This document shows positions 1 to 7,350 of a DNA stretch of 64,000 nt, one piece after another. The first letter of the stretch is position 1; each line of letters starts with the position of its first letter. A program made the translations under genes and the position numbers. The notes beneath the pieces are model-generated. The model did not search any database. It had not been told where the DNA came from and worked only from the letters and a program-made list of their open reading frames with translations. The stretch covers positions 1 to 64,000 of the forward strand of contig JARYLU010000003.1 of assembly GCA_029907475.1 (NCBI GenBank), written 5' to 3'. The DNA is from Bacillota bacterium. Its GTDB lineage: Bacteria; Bacillota; DSM-12270; Thermacetogeniales; Thermacetogeniaceae.

Positions 1-450
1 CGTGCTGGGGTAAAATATTTTTGCCATTGCCCTAAAACGGCCTATTCATCTTTACTTCCGGTCATCGCAATTGGCTCCTTCAACAACGGCGGGTACCTTA
101 GCATCAAGAATACGCAGGAAAGATATTTTAACGGTAATTTTGTCGGCTGCAATCGGGAAAGCGGCCTCGGGTTGCCCGAGATCCGGAAAATCGGTGGGGC
201 CTACGGGCTCAAAACCATGAGAATTTCCAATAATAGTGAAATTGTGGGGAAGGTCAGAGATGCTCTTGATGGTGAGGGTGCGGTGCTGTGCGAAGTCATG
301 ATCTCCCCTGACCAAAAACTCCAACCAAGGCTTAGTTCAAGGGTTTTACCTGACGGGAGGCTGGTTTCCAGCCCGCTGGAGGACTTAAGTCCCTTTCTGG
401 ACAGGGAGGAATTCCTGGCCCACATGTTGATCAGGCCGGTTGAGGAGTAA
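1..450 (+). CDS. Thiamine-pyrophosphate-binding enzyme, C-terminal part (5' end outside window)
   Basis: The frame is open from the first base to the stop at 448-450. It contains NNGGYLSIKNTQ and, further on, KIGGAYGLK, which fit the C-terminal TPP-binding domain of acetolactate-synthase-like enzymes. In that family the double-Asn segment lies in the pyrophosphate/Mg-binding region. The N-terminal and central domains lie upstream of the window, so the substrate cannot be deduced. The neighbours (epimerase, CDP-glucose 4,6-dehydratase) suggest a role in making an unusual sugar for a surface polysaccharide, since TPP enzymes of this type occur in deoxy- and branched-sugar clusters. That role is inference. 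Confidence 0.7.
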   Translation, partial: RAGVKYFCHCPKTAYSSLLPVIAIGSFNNGGYLSIKNTQERYFNGNFVGCNRESGLGLPEIRKIGGAYGLKTMRISNNSEIVGKVRDALDGEGAVLCEVMISPDQKLQPRLSSRVLPDGRLVSSPLEDLSPFLDREEFLAHMLIRPVEE

Positions 451-505
451 AAGCCGGGAGCCGCCGCAGAGCGGGCTTGTTTCAGCAAGGAGGAGCAAAG
501 GGGAA

Positions 506-1441
506 ATGAACATTCTGATCACCGGAGCCGGAGGGTTTGTCGGGCGCAACCTCAGCGAGCATCTGGCCCCGAAATTTAATGTTTGCGCGGCTACTCACGC
601 CGATCTGGAGCTGCTGGATGAGACTGCGGTTGAAAGGTACATCAAGGAGAACCAGATCGATCTCATCATTCATTGCGCTGCTGTAGGAGGCTCCAGAAAG
701 ACCAACTACGATGCCGGCCGCGTTGATGTTGTCGACAAAAACCTCCGGATGTTTTTTAATCTGGAACGCTGCTTGACTGCGAATATGCGTATGATTCACC
801 TGGGGAGCGGCGCCGAATATGATAGATTGCACTGGCGGCCTAAAATGTCCGAGGATTATTTCGACCGGCATGTTCCAGGCGATGGTTACGGGTACGCCAA
901 GTATGTAATCTCGAAGTATATCGAGCGCGCAGAGAATATCACCTGTTTGAGGATTTTCGGTTTATTCGGAAAGTACGAAGATTACAGATTCAGATTTATA
1001 TCCAATGCAATTGTAAAAAACTTATTACACATGCCGATCATCATCAATCAAAACGCGGTTTTCGACTACTTGTATATTGAGGACTTCGTAAAAATTGTCG
1101 AGCATTTCATCCGGAAAAAACCTGCTGGGAAGCATTACAACGTTACGCCTACCGAATCCATTGATCTGTTAACGGCAGCAAAAATAGTCAATCAAGTGGG
1201 CGGGTTCGAAAGCGAGATGCGCCTCCTGAACGAAGGGATGAATGTCGAATATACGGGGGATAACGCGAGGCTTTTATCCGAATTGGGCGGTTTCAAATTT
1301 ACCGGTTACCGGGAAGCGATTGCGGCGCTTTTCAAATATTACAGCCAGGTGCTGGTTGCGCTCGACATCGAAACTATCCGGAAAGATCCCTATCTGGAGA
1401 GCTGCAGGGTGTCGACTGAGCAAAAGCAGCCGTCAGCTTAA
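506..1441 (+). CDS. NAD(P)-dependent sugar epimerase/dehydratase (extended SDR family)
   Basis: This 311-residue protein starts with MNILITGAGGFVGRNL, the TGxxGFxG dinucleotide-binding turn of extended short-chain dehydrogenases. It has an SGAEYD serine segment and a YGYAKYVISK stretch carrying the catalytic YxxxK. I chose the ATG at 506 because AAGGAGG lies at 487-493, while a longer in-frame extension to 440 has no ribosome site. It follows the TPP enzyme by about 55 bases and precedes CDP-glucose 4,6-dehydratase, so it probably acts on a nucleotide-linked deoxysugar. GDP-fucose synthase-like or 4-keto-reductase activity are both possible; the exact substrate is not visible. Confidence 0.8.
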   Translation: MNILITGAGGFVGRNLSEHLAPKFNVCAATHADLELLDETAVERYIKENQIDLIIHCAAVGGSRKTNYDAGRVDVVDKNLRMFFNLERCLTANMRMIHLGSGAEYDRLHWRPKMSEDYFDRHVPGDGYGYAKYVISKYIERAENITCLRIFGLFGKYEDYRFRFISNAIVKNLLHMPIIINQNAVFDYLYIEDFVKIVEHFIRKKPAGKHYNVTPTESIDLLTAAKIVNQVGGFESEMRLLNEGMNVEYTGDNARLLSELGGFKFTGYREAIAALFKYYSQVLVALDIETIRKDPYLESCRVSTEQKQPSA

Positions 1442-1491
1442 AGACCCAAAAGCCTTTTTTAAAGAAAATGTTGTACGGAGAGGATGCGGGG

Positions 1492-2595
1492 ATGCAGGAG
1501 ATCTTCCAGGCAGTTTACAAAGGGAAAAAGGTCATGGTTACCGGGCATACAGGGTTTAAGGGCGGGTGGCTGTGTTTATGGCTTGTGCAGCTGGGCGCGG
1601 AGGTTTTGGGGTACTCTCTCCCGCCTCCTACGGAACCAAATCTCTTCACTGCGATAGGCCTGGAAAGTTTTCTGCGACACGTGGAAGGGGATATCCGGGA
1701 TTTTCAGCAACTTGAGATGGTTGTGGACCGCTTCCAGCCGGATCTGATCTTCCACCTGGCTGCCCAGCCCTTGGTAAGGTTGTCTTACGAAGATCCGGTG
1801 CTGACCTTTGAAACCAACGTTCAGGGCACTGTAAATCTGTTGGAAATTTTCCGAAAGTGTGATTCAACTCAGGTTTTCATTGCTGTTACGAGCGACAAGT
1901 GCTACGAGAACAGGGGGTGGGTATGGGGCTACCGCGAGTGTGACCCCCTGGGCGGCCATGACCCGTACAGCGCTTCCAAGGGTTGCGCTGAACTTGTTAT
2001 CCAGGCTTATGCGAGGTCCTATTTTACAGAGGAGCCAGGTAAAAGGGTGGCCTCGGTCCGCGCCGGAAATGTCATCGGGGGAGGGGATTGGGCGAGGGAC
2101 AGGATTGTGCCTGATGCCGTCACGGCAATTGTGGAGGGGGAAAAGGTCCGGGTGAGAAACCCCCGCGCCGTCCGGCCTTGGCAGTATGTCCTGGAACCCC
2201 TATCAGGGTACCTCTGGCTGGGAGCTCTGATGTGGCAGAACTTTCAAAATTATGCAGGAGCCTGGAATTTTGGACCGCCTCTTGATTCGGCTAAAACTGT
2301 GAAACAACTGGTAGAGGAACTAATCCTGCAATGGGGCTCCGGCGGGTGGATTGATGCCTCAAATCCGGAGGATTTTTACGAGGCTCCCCAGCTGCGTTTA
2401 TCTACTGAAAAGGTATGTGAACTGCTCGGGTGGCGGACGGTCTATGACTTTCAGCAAGCCATTACCGCCACGGTCAATTGGTACCGCGCTTTCTATGCAG
2501 GGGCGGACACCAAGTTTCTCAGGGATTTATGTTGTTTCCAGATTGCGGGGTATTGTACTGAAGCGCAGGTCAAAGGTTTGCCCTGGTTATCTTAG
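1492..2595 (+). CDS. rfbG: CDP-glucose 4,6-dehydratase
   Basis: The 367-residue product carries VTGHTGFKGGWL at the NAD-binding turn, VTSDKCYEN in the active-site region and YSASKG with the catalytic Tyr and Lys. This combination is typical of RfbG, which converts CDP-glucose to CDP-4-keto-6-deoxyglucose, the entry step to 3,6-dideoxyhexoses and related sugars. The ATG at 1492 is preferred because GGAGAGG lies about nine bases upstream; the ATG at 1468 has a poor site. It lies 50 bases after the epimerase gene and probably shares its transcript. No rfbF (cytidylyltransferase) is visible in the window and may lie upstream. Confidence 0.88.
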   Translation: MQEIFQAVYKGKKVMVTGHTGFKGGWLCLWLVQLGAEVLGYSLPPPTEPNLFTAIGLESFLRHVEGDIRDFQQLEMVVDRFQPDLIFHLAAQPLVRLSYEDPVLTFETNVQGTVNLLEIFRKCDSTQVFIAVTSDKCYENRGWVWGYRECDPLGGHDPYSASKGCAELVIQAYARSYFTEEPGKRVASVRAGNVIGGGDWARDRIVPDAVTAIVEGEKVRVRNPRAVRPWQYVLEPLSGYLWLGALMWQNFQNYAGAWNFGPPLDSAKTVKQLVEELILQWGSGGWIDASNPEDFYEAPQLRLSTEKVCELLGWRTVYDFQQAITATVNWYRAFYAGADTKFLRDLCCFQIAGYCTEAQVKGLPWLS

Positions 2596-2746
2596 GCGGC
2601 TTTTGAAATTTCAAAGAGGAAAGGGATGCCTTAAAAAAGATTACTTTTGAGTCACCTGGCACGGGCCTCCGAATACAATATAGGTAAGTGTAATTTTTCT
2701 TTTTTCAACAGGCTTTGGACAATAAAGTACAGGGGGGGAACGATTA

Positions 2747-3181
2747 TTGGCACAGGAACAAGGCTCCGGTTCGGGGGGCCAGGTTGTCAGTCTGTTTTCT
2801 TTGATGGCGAATACACTTAACAACCTCGAAGCAAAACGAGGCGACCTCTCAAGTATCGTAGCCCTGCTCGCGCTTTTCAACCTTTTCAGTATTCTTAATC
2901 TCGTCCAGGACCAGGGTTTGGCGACTTCAAAAGATGGGGGAAGTATGCTTGCGAGCAAAGACCTTATCGGGGCCCTGGCCAGCTTGCTCGCCGATGGAGG
3001 GAAGGCAGGCCCCGAACTCCTCCTCAATCTTCTTCAGAAGCAGGGGAAAAAGATCAACCCCCAACTTCTCAGCACTCTCCTTTCACTTGCCGGAAAGGGG
3101 GGGGAGGCCTTTGAGGGAGGAGAAAGCAAGCCAAAAACGGAATCCCCTCAGGATAAGCGGCAGGGAAGGGGAATTCTTTAG
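2747..3181 (+). CDS. Hypothetical protein, 144 residues
   Basis: I do not recognise this protein. It starts at a TTG with AGGGGGG at 2731-2737. The N-terminal half is hydrophobic and low-complexity (LSSIVALLALFNLFSIL), followed by Leu/Gly-rich segments (LIGALASLLADGG, LLSTLLSLAGKGG) and a charged Lys/Glu/Gln-rich tail. No cysteines, signal peptide or catalytic motif are evident. The repeated short Leu-rich helices ending in Gly suggest an assembly or membrane-associated protein. It stands alone between the sugar genes and manC and is followed by its own terminator. Confidence 0.6.
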   Translation: MAQEQGSGSGGQVVSLFSLMANTLNNLEAKRGDLSSIVALLALFNLFSILNLVQDQGLATSKDGGSMLASKDLIGALASLLADGGKAGPELLLNLLQKQGKKINPQLLSTLLSLAGKGGEAFEGGESKPKTESPQDKRQGRGIL

Positions 3182-3189
3182 GGCTTCAT

Positions 3190-3211
3190 GAGCGGATCAA
3201 CCGCTCTTTTC
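3190..3211 (+). terminator. Rho-independent terminator after the 144-residue protein
   Basis: GAGCGG (3190-3195) pairs with CCGCTC (3201-3206) across a five-base loop and is followed directly by a T run. It begins nine bases after the stop codon. Confidence 0.8.
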
Positions 3212-3324
3212 TTTTTGGCAAGCAGGCGCTTCTTTGCTGGCAATGGAGATATTTTACTGCTTTCTGCGAGCACATTTTTTTCGGTTAGGCATATCCTGGT
3301 AAAAAAAGGACGGGAGGAAGTTTT

Positions 3325-4383
3325 TTGAACTGGGCTGTAATTCTCGCAGGAGGAAAGGGACAGCGTTTTTGGCCCTGTAGCAGTTCGGCTTTACCCAAGC
3401 AGTTTCTTGATTTACTGGGAACGGGAGAAACCATGCTCCAGATGACGTTGAAACGGCTTGCTTCTCTCTTTAAAAGGGAGCAAATCCTGGTTGTCACGCT
3501 GCTTGAATACAAAAATTTGATCTTAGAGCAGGCCCCTCATTTACCTCCCGAGAATCTTCTCTTCGAGCCGGTCTCTCGCAACACTGCGGCGAGCATCGGC
3601 TGGGCGGCGGCTCTTATCAAGGAGCGGGACCCTGATGGTGTGATGGTGGCTCTCCCGGCAGACCACTGGATTGCCGACCTTCAAATTTTTCTCAAAACTC
3701 TCCAGGCAGCCTGCTCTTTTGCTGCGAGTCAGGATTGTCTGGTAACCTTTGCGATTCCTCCTACCCGTCCCGAAACGGAGTACGGGTATTTATGGTGCGA
3801 GCCCCAGGCCGTAAAACAAAGCGATCCCCCGATCTATCCGGTCAGGGCTTTTATTGAAAAACCTTCTTACCAAAAGGCAGTCCGTTTTCTCAGTCTCGGC
3901 AACTATTACTGGAACAGTGGAATTTTTATCTGGCAGGCGCAGGCCTTCTGGGAGCGCTTTAGAAAACTGCTTCCCGACCACGCGGCGGGGTTGGATGTGA
4001 TTGCGAGGACACGGGGAAAGGAAGAAACCGAATTCCTGCTTGCAGAAATTTACCCCCGTCTTCCCGCAATTTCTGTTGATTACGGGATTATGGAAAAAGC
4101 AGCTCCCATCTATGCTGTCAGAGGAAATTTTGGGTGGGATGATGTAGGAGGGTGGGCTTCTCTGGCCCGGATCCTCCCCCGGGATTTACATGGTAATGTG
4201 GTACGGGGGTGCTATCACGGGAGAGCTACGCAGAACTGCATCGTTAACAGCGCAGGGCCCCGGATCGTGACCCTTGGGGTACGAGGCCTGGTAATTGCTG
4301 CAACCCCAGAACTGACTTTTGTGGCAGCCCAGGATAGGCTTAATGAAATTAAGGATTTGCTTCAAGAAATAGATCTCATGTAG
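3325..4383 (+). CDS. manC: Mannose-1-phosphate guanylyltransferase
   Basis: The 352-residue protein begins with WAVILAGGKGQRFWP, the GGxGxRxWP nucleotide-binding loop, followed by PKQF. It also contains RPETEYGYLWC, AFIEKP and NSGIFIW, all characteristic of GDP-mannose pyrophosphorylases that make GDP-mannose from mannose-1-phosphate and GTP. The TTG start has GGGAGGA at 3312-3318. The length matches the single-domain form, without the phosphomannose isomerase fusion. A phosphohexomutase follows 53 bases downstream and could supply mannose-1-phosphate, so the two genes probably provide GDP-mannose for surface polysaccharide or glycoprotein. Confidence 0.9.
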   Translation: MNWAVILAGGKGQRFWPCSSSALPKQFLDLLGTGETMLQMTLKRLASLFKREQILVVTLLEYKNLILEQAPHLPPENLLFEPVSRNTAASIGWAAALIKERDPDGVMVALPADHWIADLQIFLKTLQAACSFAASQDCLVTFAIPPTRPETEYGYLWCEPQAVKQSDPPIYPVRAFIEKPSYQKAVRFLSLGNYYWNSGIFIWQAQAFWERFRKLLPDHAAGLDVIARTRGKEETEFLLAEIYPRLPAISVDYGIMEKAAPIYAVRGNFGWDDVGGWASLARILPRDLHGNVVRGCYHGRATQNCIVNSAGPRIVTLGVRGLVIAATPELTFVAAQDRLNEIKDLLQEIDLM

Positions 4384-4436
4384 TTTCACGAGTTTCGCAT
4401 AAGAACCAAACTCTTGCCAGCGAGGAGAGGGTGAGC

Positions 4437-5825
4437 ATGGAGATTAAATTTGGTACCGAAGGATGGCGGGGAGTAATCAGCGATCAATTTACTTTTGGTA
4501 ATCTCCGGGCTGTGGTCCGGGCCCTCGCCGCTTTTCTTCTTGCCCACGGCAAAGCGAGACAGGGTGTTGTTGTAGGTTATGATACCAGATTTCTCTCCCG
4601 GGAATACGCGCAGGAAACCGCCGGCGTTCTGGCATCCTCCGGAATCGAAGTTTTTCTGGCCCGGGAACCGGCACCCAGTCCTGTGATTTCATATAGTGTG
4701 AAAACTTTTCGGGCGGCTGCAGGGCTGGTGATTACAGCAAGCCATAACCCTCCTGTTTATAACGGCCTCAAGATTAAAGGCCCCCACGGGGGACCGGCTT
4801 TTACAGAGATGCTGGATGAAATTGCAGGCCGCATTTCTTTTGCTGATTCAGGGGAGAAAAGGGCTGGTGCCGAGATCCACGAGTTTCACCCTGCCGCGAC
4901 CTACCTTCCCCGCGTGTTGACCCTTGTGGATGGCAGCAATCTTGCCCGGAGCGGGCTGCGGGTTGTAATCGACAGCATGTACGGGGCCGGGCAGGGGTAT
5001 CTTTCCTCTCTGCTCCGGCGCTGCGGGGTATCCTGTCAGGAAATTCGGACAGGTTATAATCCGGGCTTCGATGGAATTTCTCCGGAGCCTGTGGCCAGGA
5101 ACATGGGAGCTTTGGCGGCGGCCGTCCGCGGTTGCCAGGCAGATTTAGGTTTGGCTCTGGATGGCGACGGAGACAGGCTGGGTGTTGTGGATCGGGACGG
5201 CAATTTCGTTGACTCGCACCATGTGATGGTGATCATTGCCCGGCACCTCGTTGAAAACCGTCACTGGCCGGGGGGTTTTGCAAAAACTGTTGCCACAACG
5301 GAAATGATGGATAAACTGGCGCGGCTCTACGAACGCCGCCTCCACGTGACACCGGTCGGATTTAAACATATTACCCAAATGTTTTTAGAGGAGGAGCTGC
5401 TCCTGGGAGGCGAAGAAAGCGGCGGAATCGGGGTTCGCAACCATATTCCAGAACGGGATGGGACGGTTGCGGGCCTGCTGCTGCTCGATGCCCTTGCCGC
5501 AAGGAATCTTTCCCTTTCGGAACAGGTCGCAGAAATTCACGAACTGCTCGGCCCTCACTATTGCCAGCGTTTAGATTTGTCTCTGACGCCGCAATTAAAG
5601 GAGCGCTATCATGCCCTGGCCCAAGAGGCGCCTGGCTGCCTGGGACGTTTTAGAGTAACGGCGCTGGAAACCCTGGACGGGATCAAATTCCGGCTTGGCA
5701 AGCACGGGTGGGTTCTTTTGCGTGTATCAGGCACGGAACCGTTGTTGAGGATCTATGGGGAAAGCAACAGTTTACGCAAGACAAAAGAAATTTTGCGTTG
5801 CGTGCGCAAAATTTTACCGGAGTAG
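4437..5825 (+). CDS. Phosphoglucomutase/phosphomannomutase (alpha-D-phosphohexomutase family)
   Basis: The 462-residue enzyme has all four hallmark motifs. TASHNP with the phospho-serine is near residue 101, DGDGDR metal loop near 242, GGEESGG sugar-binding loop near 324 and RVSGTEP phosphate-binding loop near 429. It interconverts hexose-1- and hexose-6-phosphates. The ATG at 4437 is chosen because GAGGAGAGG ends six bases upstream; the GTG at 4431 directly abuts that site. Next to manC, a phosphomannomutase role is most likely, but family members are often dual-specific. It is distinct from GlmM, whose gene is not in this window. Confidence 0.88.
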   Translation: MEIKFGTEGWRGVISDQFTFGNLRAVVRALAAFLLAHGKARQGVVVGYDTRFLSREYAQETAGVLASSGIEVFLAREPAPSPVISYSVKTFRAAAGLVITASHNPPVYNGLKIKGPHGGPAFTEMLDEIAGRISFADSGEKRAGAEIHEFHPAATYLPRVLTLVDGSNLARSGLRVVIDSMYGAGQGYLSSLLRRCGVSCQEIRTGYNPGFDGISPEPVARNMGALAAAVRGCQADLGLALDGDGDRLGVVDRDGNFVDSHHVMVIIARHLVENRHWPGGFAKTVATTEMMDKLARLYERRLHVTPVGFKHITQMFLEEELLLGGEESGGIGVRNHIPERDGTVAGLLLLDALAARNLSLSEQVAEIHELLGPHYCQRLDLSLTPQLKERYHALAQEAPGCLGRFRVTALETLDGIKFRLGKHGWVLLRVSGTEPLLRIYGESNSLRKTKEILRCVRKILPE

Positions 5826-5859
5826 AAGCCCTTTTGCCGCCACATTTGCTGGAAGCTCT

Positions 5860-5888
5860 CACGTCTCACGGCTGAACAGGATATTATA
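5860..5888 (+). promoter_or_regulatory. Sigma-K-like promoter candidate upstream of the Gly/Tyr-repeat gene
   Basis: CACG (5860-5863) and GATATTATA (5880-5888) are separated by 16 bases. The known sigma-K consensus is mACm, 16-17 bases, then CATAnnnTA, so the -10 mismatches only at its first base. The AT-rich element could instead be a weak housekeeping -10. Confidence 0.35.
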
Positions 5889-5918
5889 AGATAGGCTTAA
5901 TTAAAGGGAGGTAGTAGC

Positions 5919-6287
5919 GTGGGCAAGCCTGGAAACGGCAAAAAGCATTTTCTGGATCACGTTTATGGGGACGGGTACGACCGCGGCTATGCGGACGGTT
6001 ACGCGGACAGCTTTGCCAAGGCGTATAAATTAGGAGCCGCCAAAGGTTATGAAAGCGGTTTTGAACAGGGCCGGCGCCAGGGATATCTTGCCGGATTCGA
6101 AAGTGGTTACCAGACAGGGAAGAAGGATGTAGACAGTTTATTTAACCAGGGTTGGGAGCAGGGGTATTTAAAAGGTTACGATGTTGGGTTCGGTGTTGGC
6201 TTTAACGAAGGTTTTAAACAGCATCACCATGAACTGAAAAAAGAGTCCCCGCAGGCCGGAACAGGGAAAGAAGGCCAGCATGATTAG
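5919..6287 (+). CDS. Gly/Tyr-repeat protein of unknown function
   Basis: The 122-residue protein is built from a four-residue repeat of the form GYxxGY/F (for example DGYDRGYADGYADSF and GYLKGYDVGFGVGF) running from about residue 12 to 105, with a charged tail. The periodicity resembles the repeats of Yae1-like and some spore or envelope proteins, and would put glycines and aromatics on fixed faces of a helix. The GTG start has AAAGGGAGGT just upstream. It sits alone between the phosphohexomutase and the CAP protein. I cannot assign a function. A sigma-K-like promoter would make a spore-surface role plausible. Confidence 0.7.
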   Translation: MGKPGNGKKHFLDHVYGDGYDRGYADGYADSFAKAYKLGAAKGYESGFEQGRRQGYLAGFESGYQTGKKDVDSLFNQGWEQGYLKGYDVGFGVGFNEGFKQHHHELKKESPQAGTGKEGQHD

Positions 6288-6349
6288 GACTAAATTCCTA
6301 AATTATTCCAGAACCCCTAATTATTGTGACAGCATCCTGAAAAAGTATG

Positions 6350-6388
6350 CTGGCTTCTGTATTTTCTCTTATTGGGACTTGAAGCCAG
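6350..6388 (+). repeat. Inverted repeat downstream of the Gly/Tyr-repeat gene
   Basis: CTGGCTTC (6350-6357) and GAAGCCAG (6381-6388) form an eight-base inverted repeat around a 23-base T-rich loop. There is no T run after it, so it is not a classical terminator; it lies just upstream of the next promoter. Confidence 0.4.
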
Positions 6389-6398
6389 AATAACAGCT

Positions 6399-6427
6399 TT
6401 GTCCTGATTTGGGATCCGCGATATAAT
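6399..6427 (+). promoter_or_regulatory. Housekeeping promoter of the CAP-domain gene
   Basis: TTGTCC (6399-6404), 17 bases, TATAAT (6422-6427). The ATG at 6426 overlaps this -10, which supports the downstream start at 6462. Confidence 0.7.
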
Positions 6428-6461
6428 GGGGGAGCAATTTACCAGGAAAGGGGAACTGAGG

Positions 6462-7139
6462 ATGTATAGGAAGCTTCAGCTTGTTGTCTGTTTGCTCCTC
6501 ATAAGTTTGTTTTTGGGAACTCTATCCTTCCCGGCTCTCGCTGCGACACGCGTGGTTTATTATCAGGGTAGTTTAAGCGATGCAGTTCTGATGCAAATTT
6601 TAAAGAATGTGTTTCCGAATGATGTAATCAAAATCGTGCGGACAAGCCCTCAACCCCGGCCCCAGCCCCAGCCTCAACCCCAACCCCAACCCCAGCCCCA
6701 GCCCCAGCCTCAACCTCAACCCCAACCCCAGCCTCAGCCTCAGCCGGACTTACAAGAACTCACACAAGACGAGCAGGCGATGTTTAAACTCGTCAATCAG
6801 GAGCGCACCCGGGCCGGACTCAGCCCTCTGACCATCGATTATCAGTTGGTGAAGCTGGCGCGCCTTAAGAGTCAGGATATGGTGGACAAGGGGTATTTCG
6901 GTCATGATTCTCCGACGTACGGCTCCCCTTTTGATATGATGAGCAGGGCCGGGGTGAAATACCGCTACGCCGGCGAGAACCTCGCCGGGGCGAGCACGGT
7001 AGAGGCGGCCCACCGCGCCTTGATGAATTCGTCCGGGCACCGGGCCAATATCTTGAACCCGAAATTTACCCGGATCGGGATCGGCGTGGTTTCCGGAGGG
7101 CCTTACGGGAAGATGTTTACTCAGATGTTTACAGGATAA
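6462..7139 (+). CDS. Secreted CAP/SCP domain protein (YkwD-like) with a Pro-Gln repeat linker
   Basis: The 225-residue protein has a signal peptide (LLISLFLGTLSFPALAA near residue 28). A Pro-Gln dipeptide repeat of about 30 residues (roughly 64-95) is followed by a C-terminal CAP domain with LVNQERTRAGL, HDSPTYGSPFDMM, GENLAG and SGHRANILNP, all typical of bacterial YkwD/CAP proteins. These are extracellular and often spore- or wall-associated; the biochemical activity of bacterial CAP domains is poorly defined. The short N-terminal segment after the signal resembles the small domain found on many clostridial YkwD proteins. ATG 6462 is chosen because the 6426 start lies in the promoter -10. 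Confidence 0.85.
   Translation: MYRKLQLVVCLLLISLFLGTLSFPALAATRVVYYQGSLSDAVLMQILKNVFPNDVIKIVRTSPQPRPQPQPQPQPQPQPQPQPQPQPQPQPQPQPDLQELTQDEQAMFKLVNQERTRAGLSPLTIDYQLVKLARLKSQDMVDKGYFGHDSPTYGSPFDMMSRAGVKYRYAGENLAGASTVEAAHRALMNSSGHRANILNPKFTRIGIGVVSGGPYGKMFTQMFTG
6655..6745 (+). repeat. Pro-Gln codon repeat tract inside the CAP protein gene
   Basis: About fifteen tandem copies of a six-base CCx CAG/CAA unit encode the Pro-Gln linker. The third-position bases vary (CCC/CCT, CAG/CAA). Such tracts can change in length by slippage or recombination without altering the frame. Confidence 0.85.
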
Positions 7140-7143
7140 CGCG

Positions 7144-7181
7144 CGCTTAGTTCCGCCACGCTGTCCGGGCGGAACTAAGCG
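7144..7181. repeat. Perfect 14-base inverted repeat downstream of the CAP gene
   Basis: CGCTTAGTTCCGCC (7144-7157) is exactly complementary to 7168-7181, with a ten-base loop. No T run follows. It is the first of three consecutive hairpins in this intergenic region. Confidence 0.7.
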
Positions 7182-7193
7182 GGCGAGAGGACC

Positions 7194-7228
7194 GGTAACC
7201 GCTTTTTACAAATAAAAGGCGGGTTACC
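7194..7228. repeat. Second hairpin, GGTAACC/GGTTACC
   Basis: GGTAACC (7194-7200) pairs with GGTTACC (7222-7228) across a 21-base AT-rich loop. It lies between the 14-base inverted repeat and the terminator. Confidence 0.5.
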
Positions 7229-7236
7229 TGCAGTCA

Positions 7237-7266
7237 AGCCGCTGTTTCCAAGCAGCGGCTTTTTTG
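7237..7266 (+). terminator. Strong rho-independent terminator upstream of the SPOCS genes
   Basis: AGCCGCTG (7237-7244) pairs with CAGCGGCT (7253-7260) across eight bases and is followed by a run of T. It separates the CAP gene from the SPOCS-LysM gene. Confidence 0.88.
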
Positions 7267-7283
7267 TTTGAGAAAGGGTTACG

Positions 7284-7311
7284 CACATCTTGCACCTCTC
7301 TACATATTATA
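7284..7311 (+). promoter_or_regulatory. Sigma-K-like promoter candidate of the SPOCS-LysM gene
   Basis: CATATTATA (7303-7311) fits the sigma-K -10 consensus CATAnnnTA completely. CACA at 7284-7287 is a possible -35 with a 15-base spacer, one shorter than usual. A mother-cell promoter would suit a spore-envelope protein. Confidence 0.4.
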
Positions 7312-7350
7312 TTATAGAAAAATTTGCCCAAGTAAGGGAGGGAAATGAGG

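Noticed and set aside
1-90. Possible frameshift at the 5' edge, because a second frame also shows residues resembling the TPP-enzyme family.
   Set aside because: The frame used by the C-terminal part stays open to base 1 and reads sensibly up to the double-Asn segment; there is too little sequence to prove a shift.
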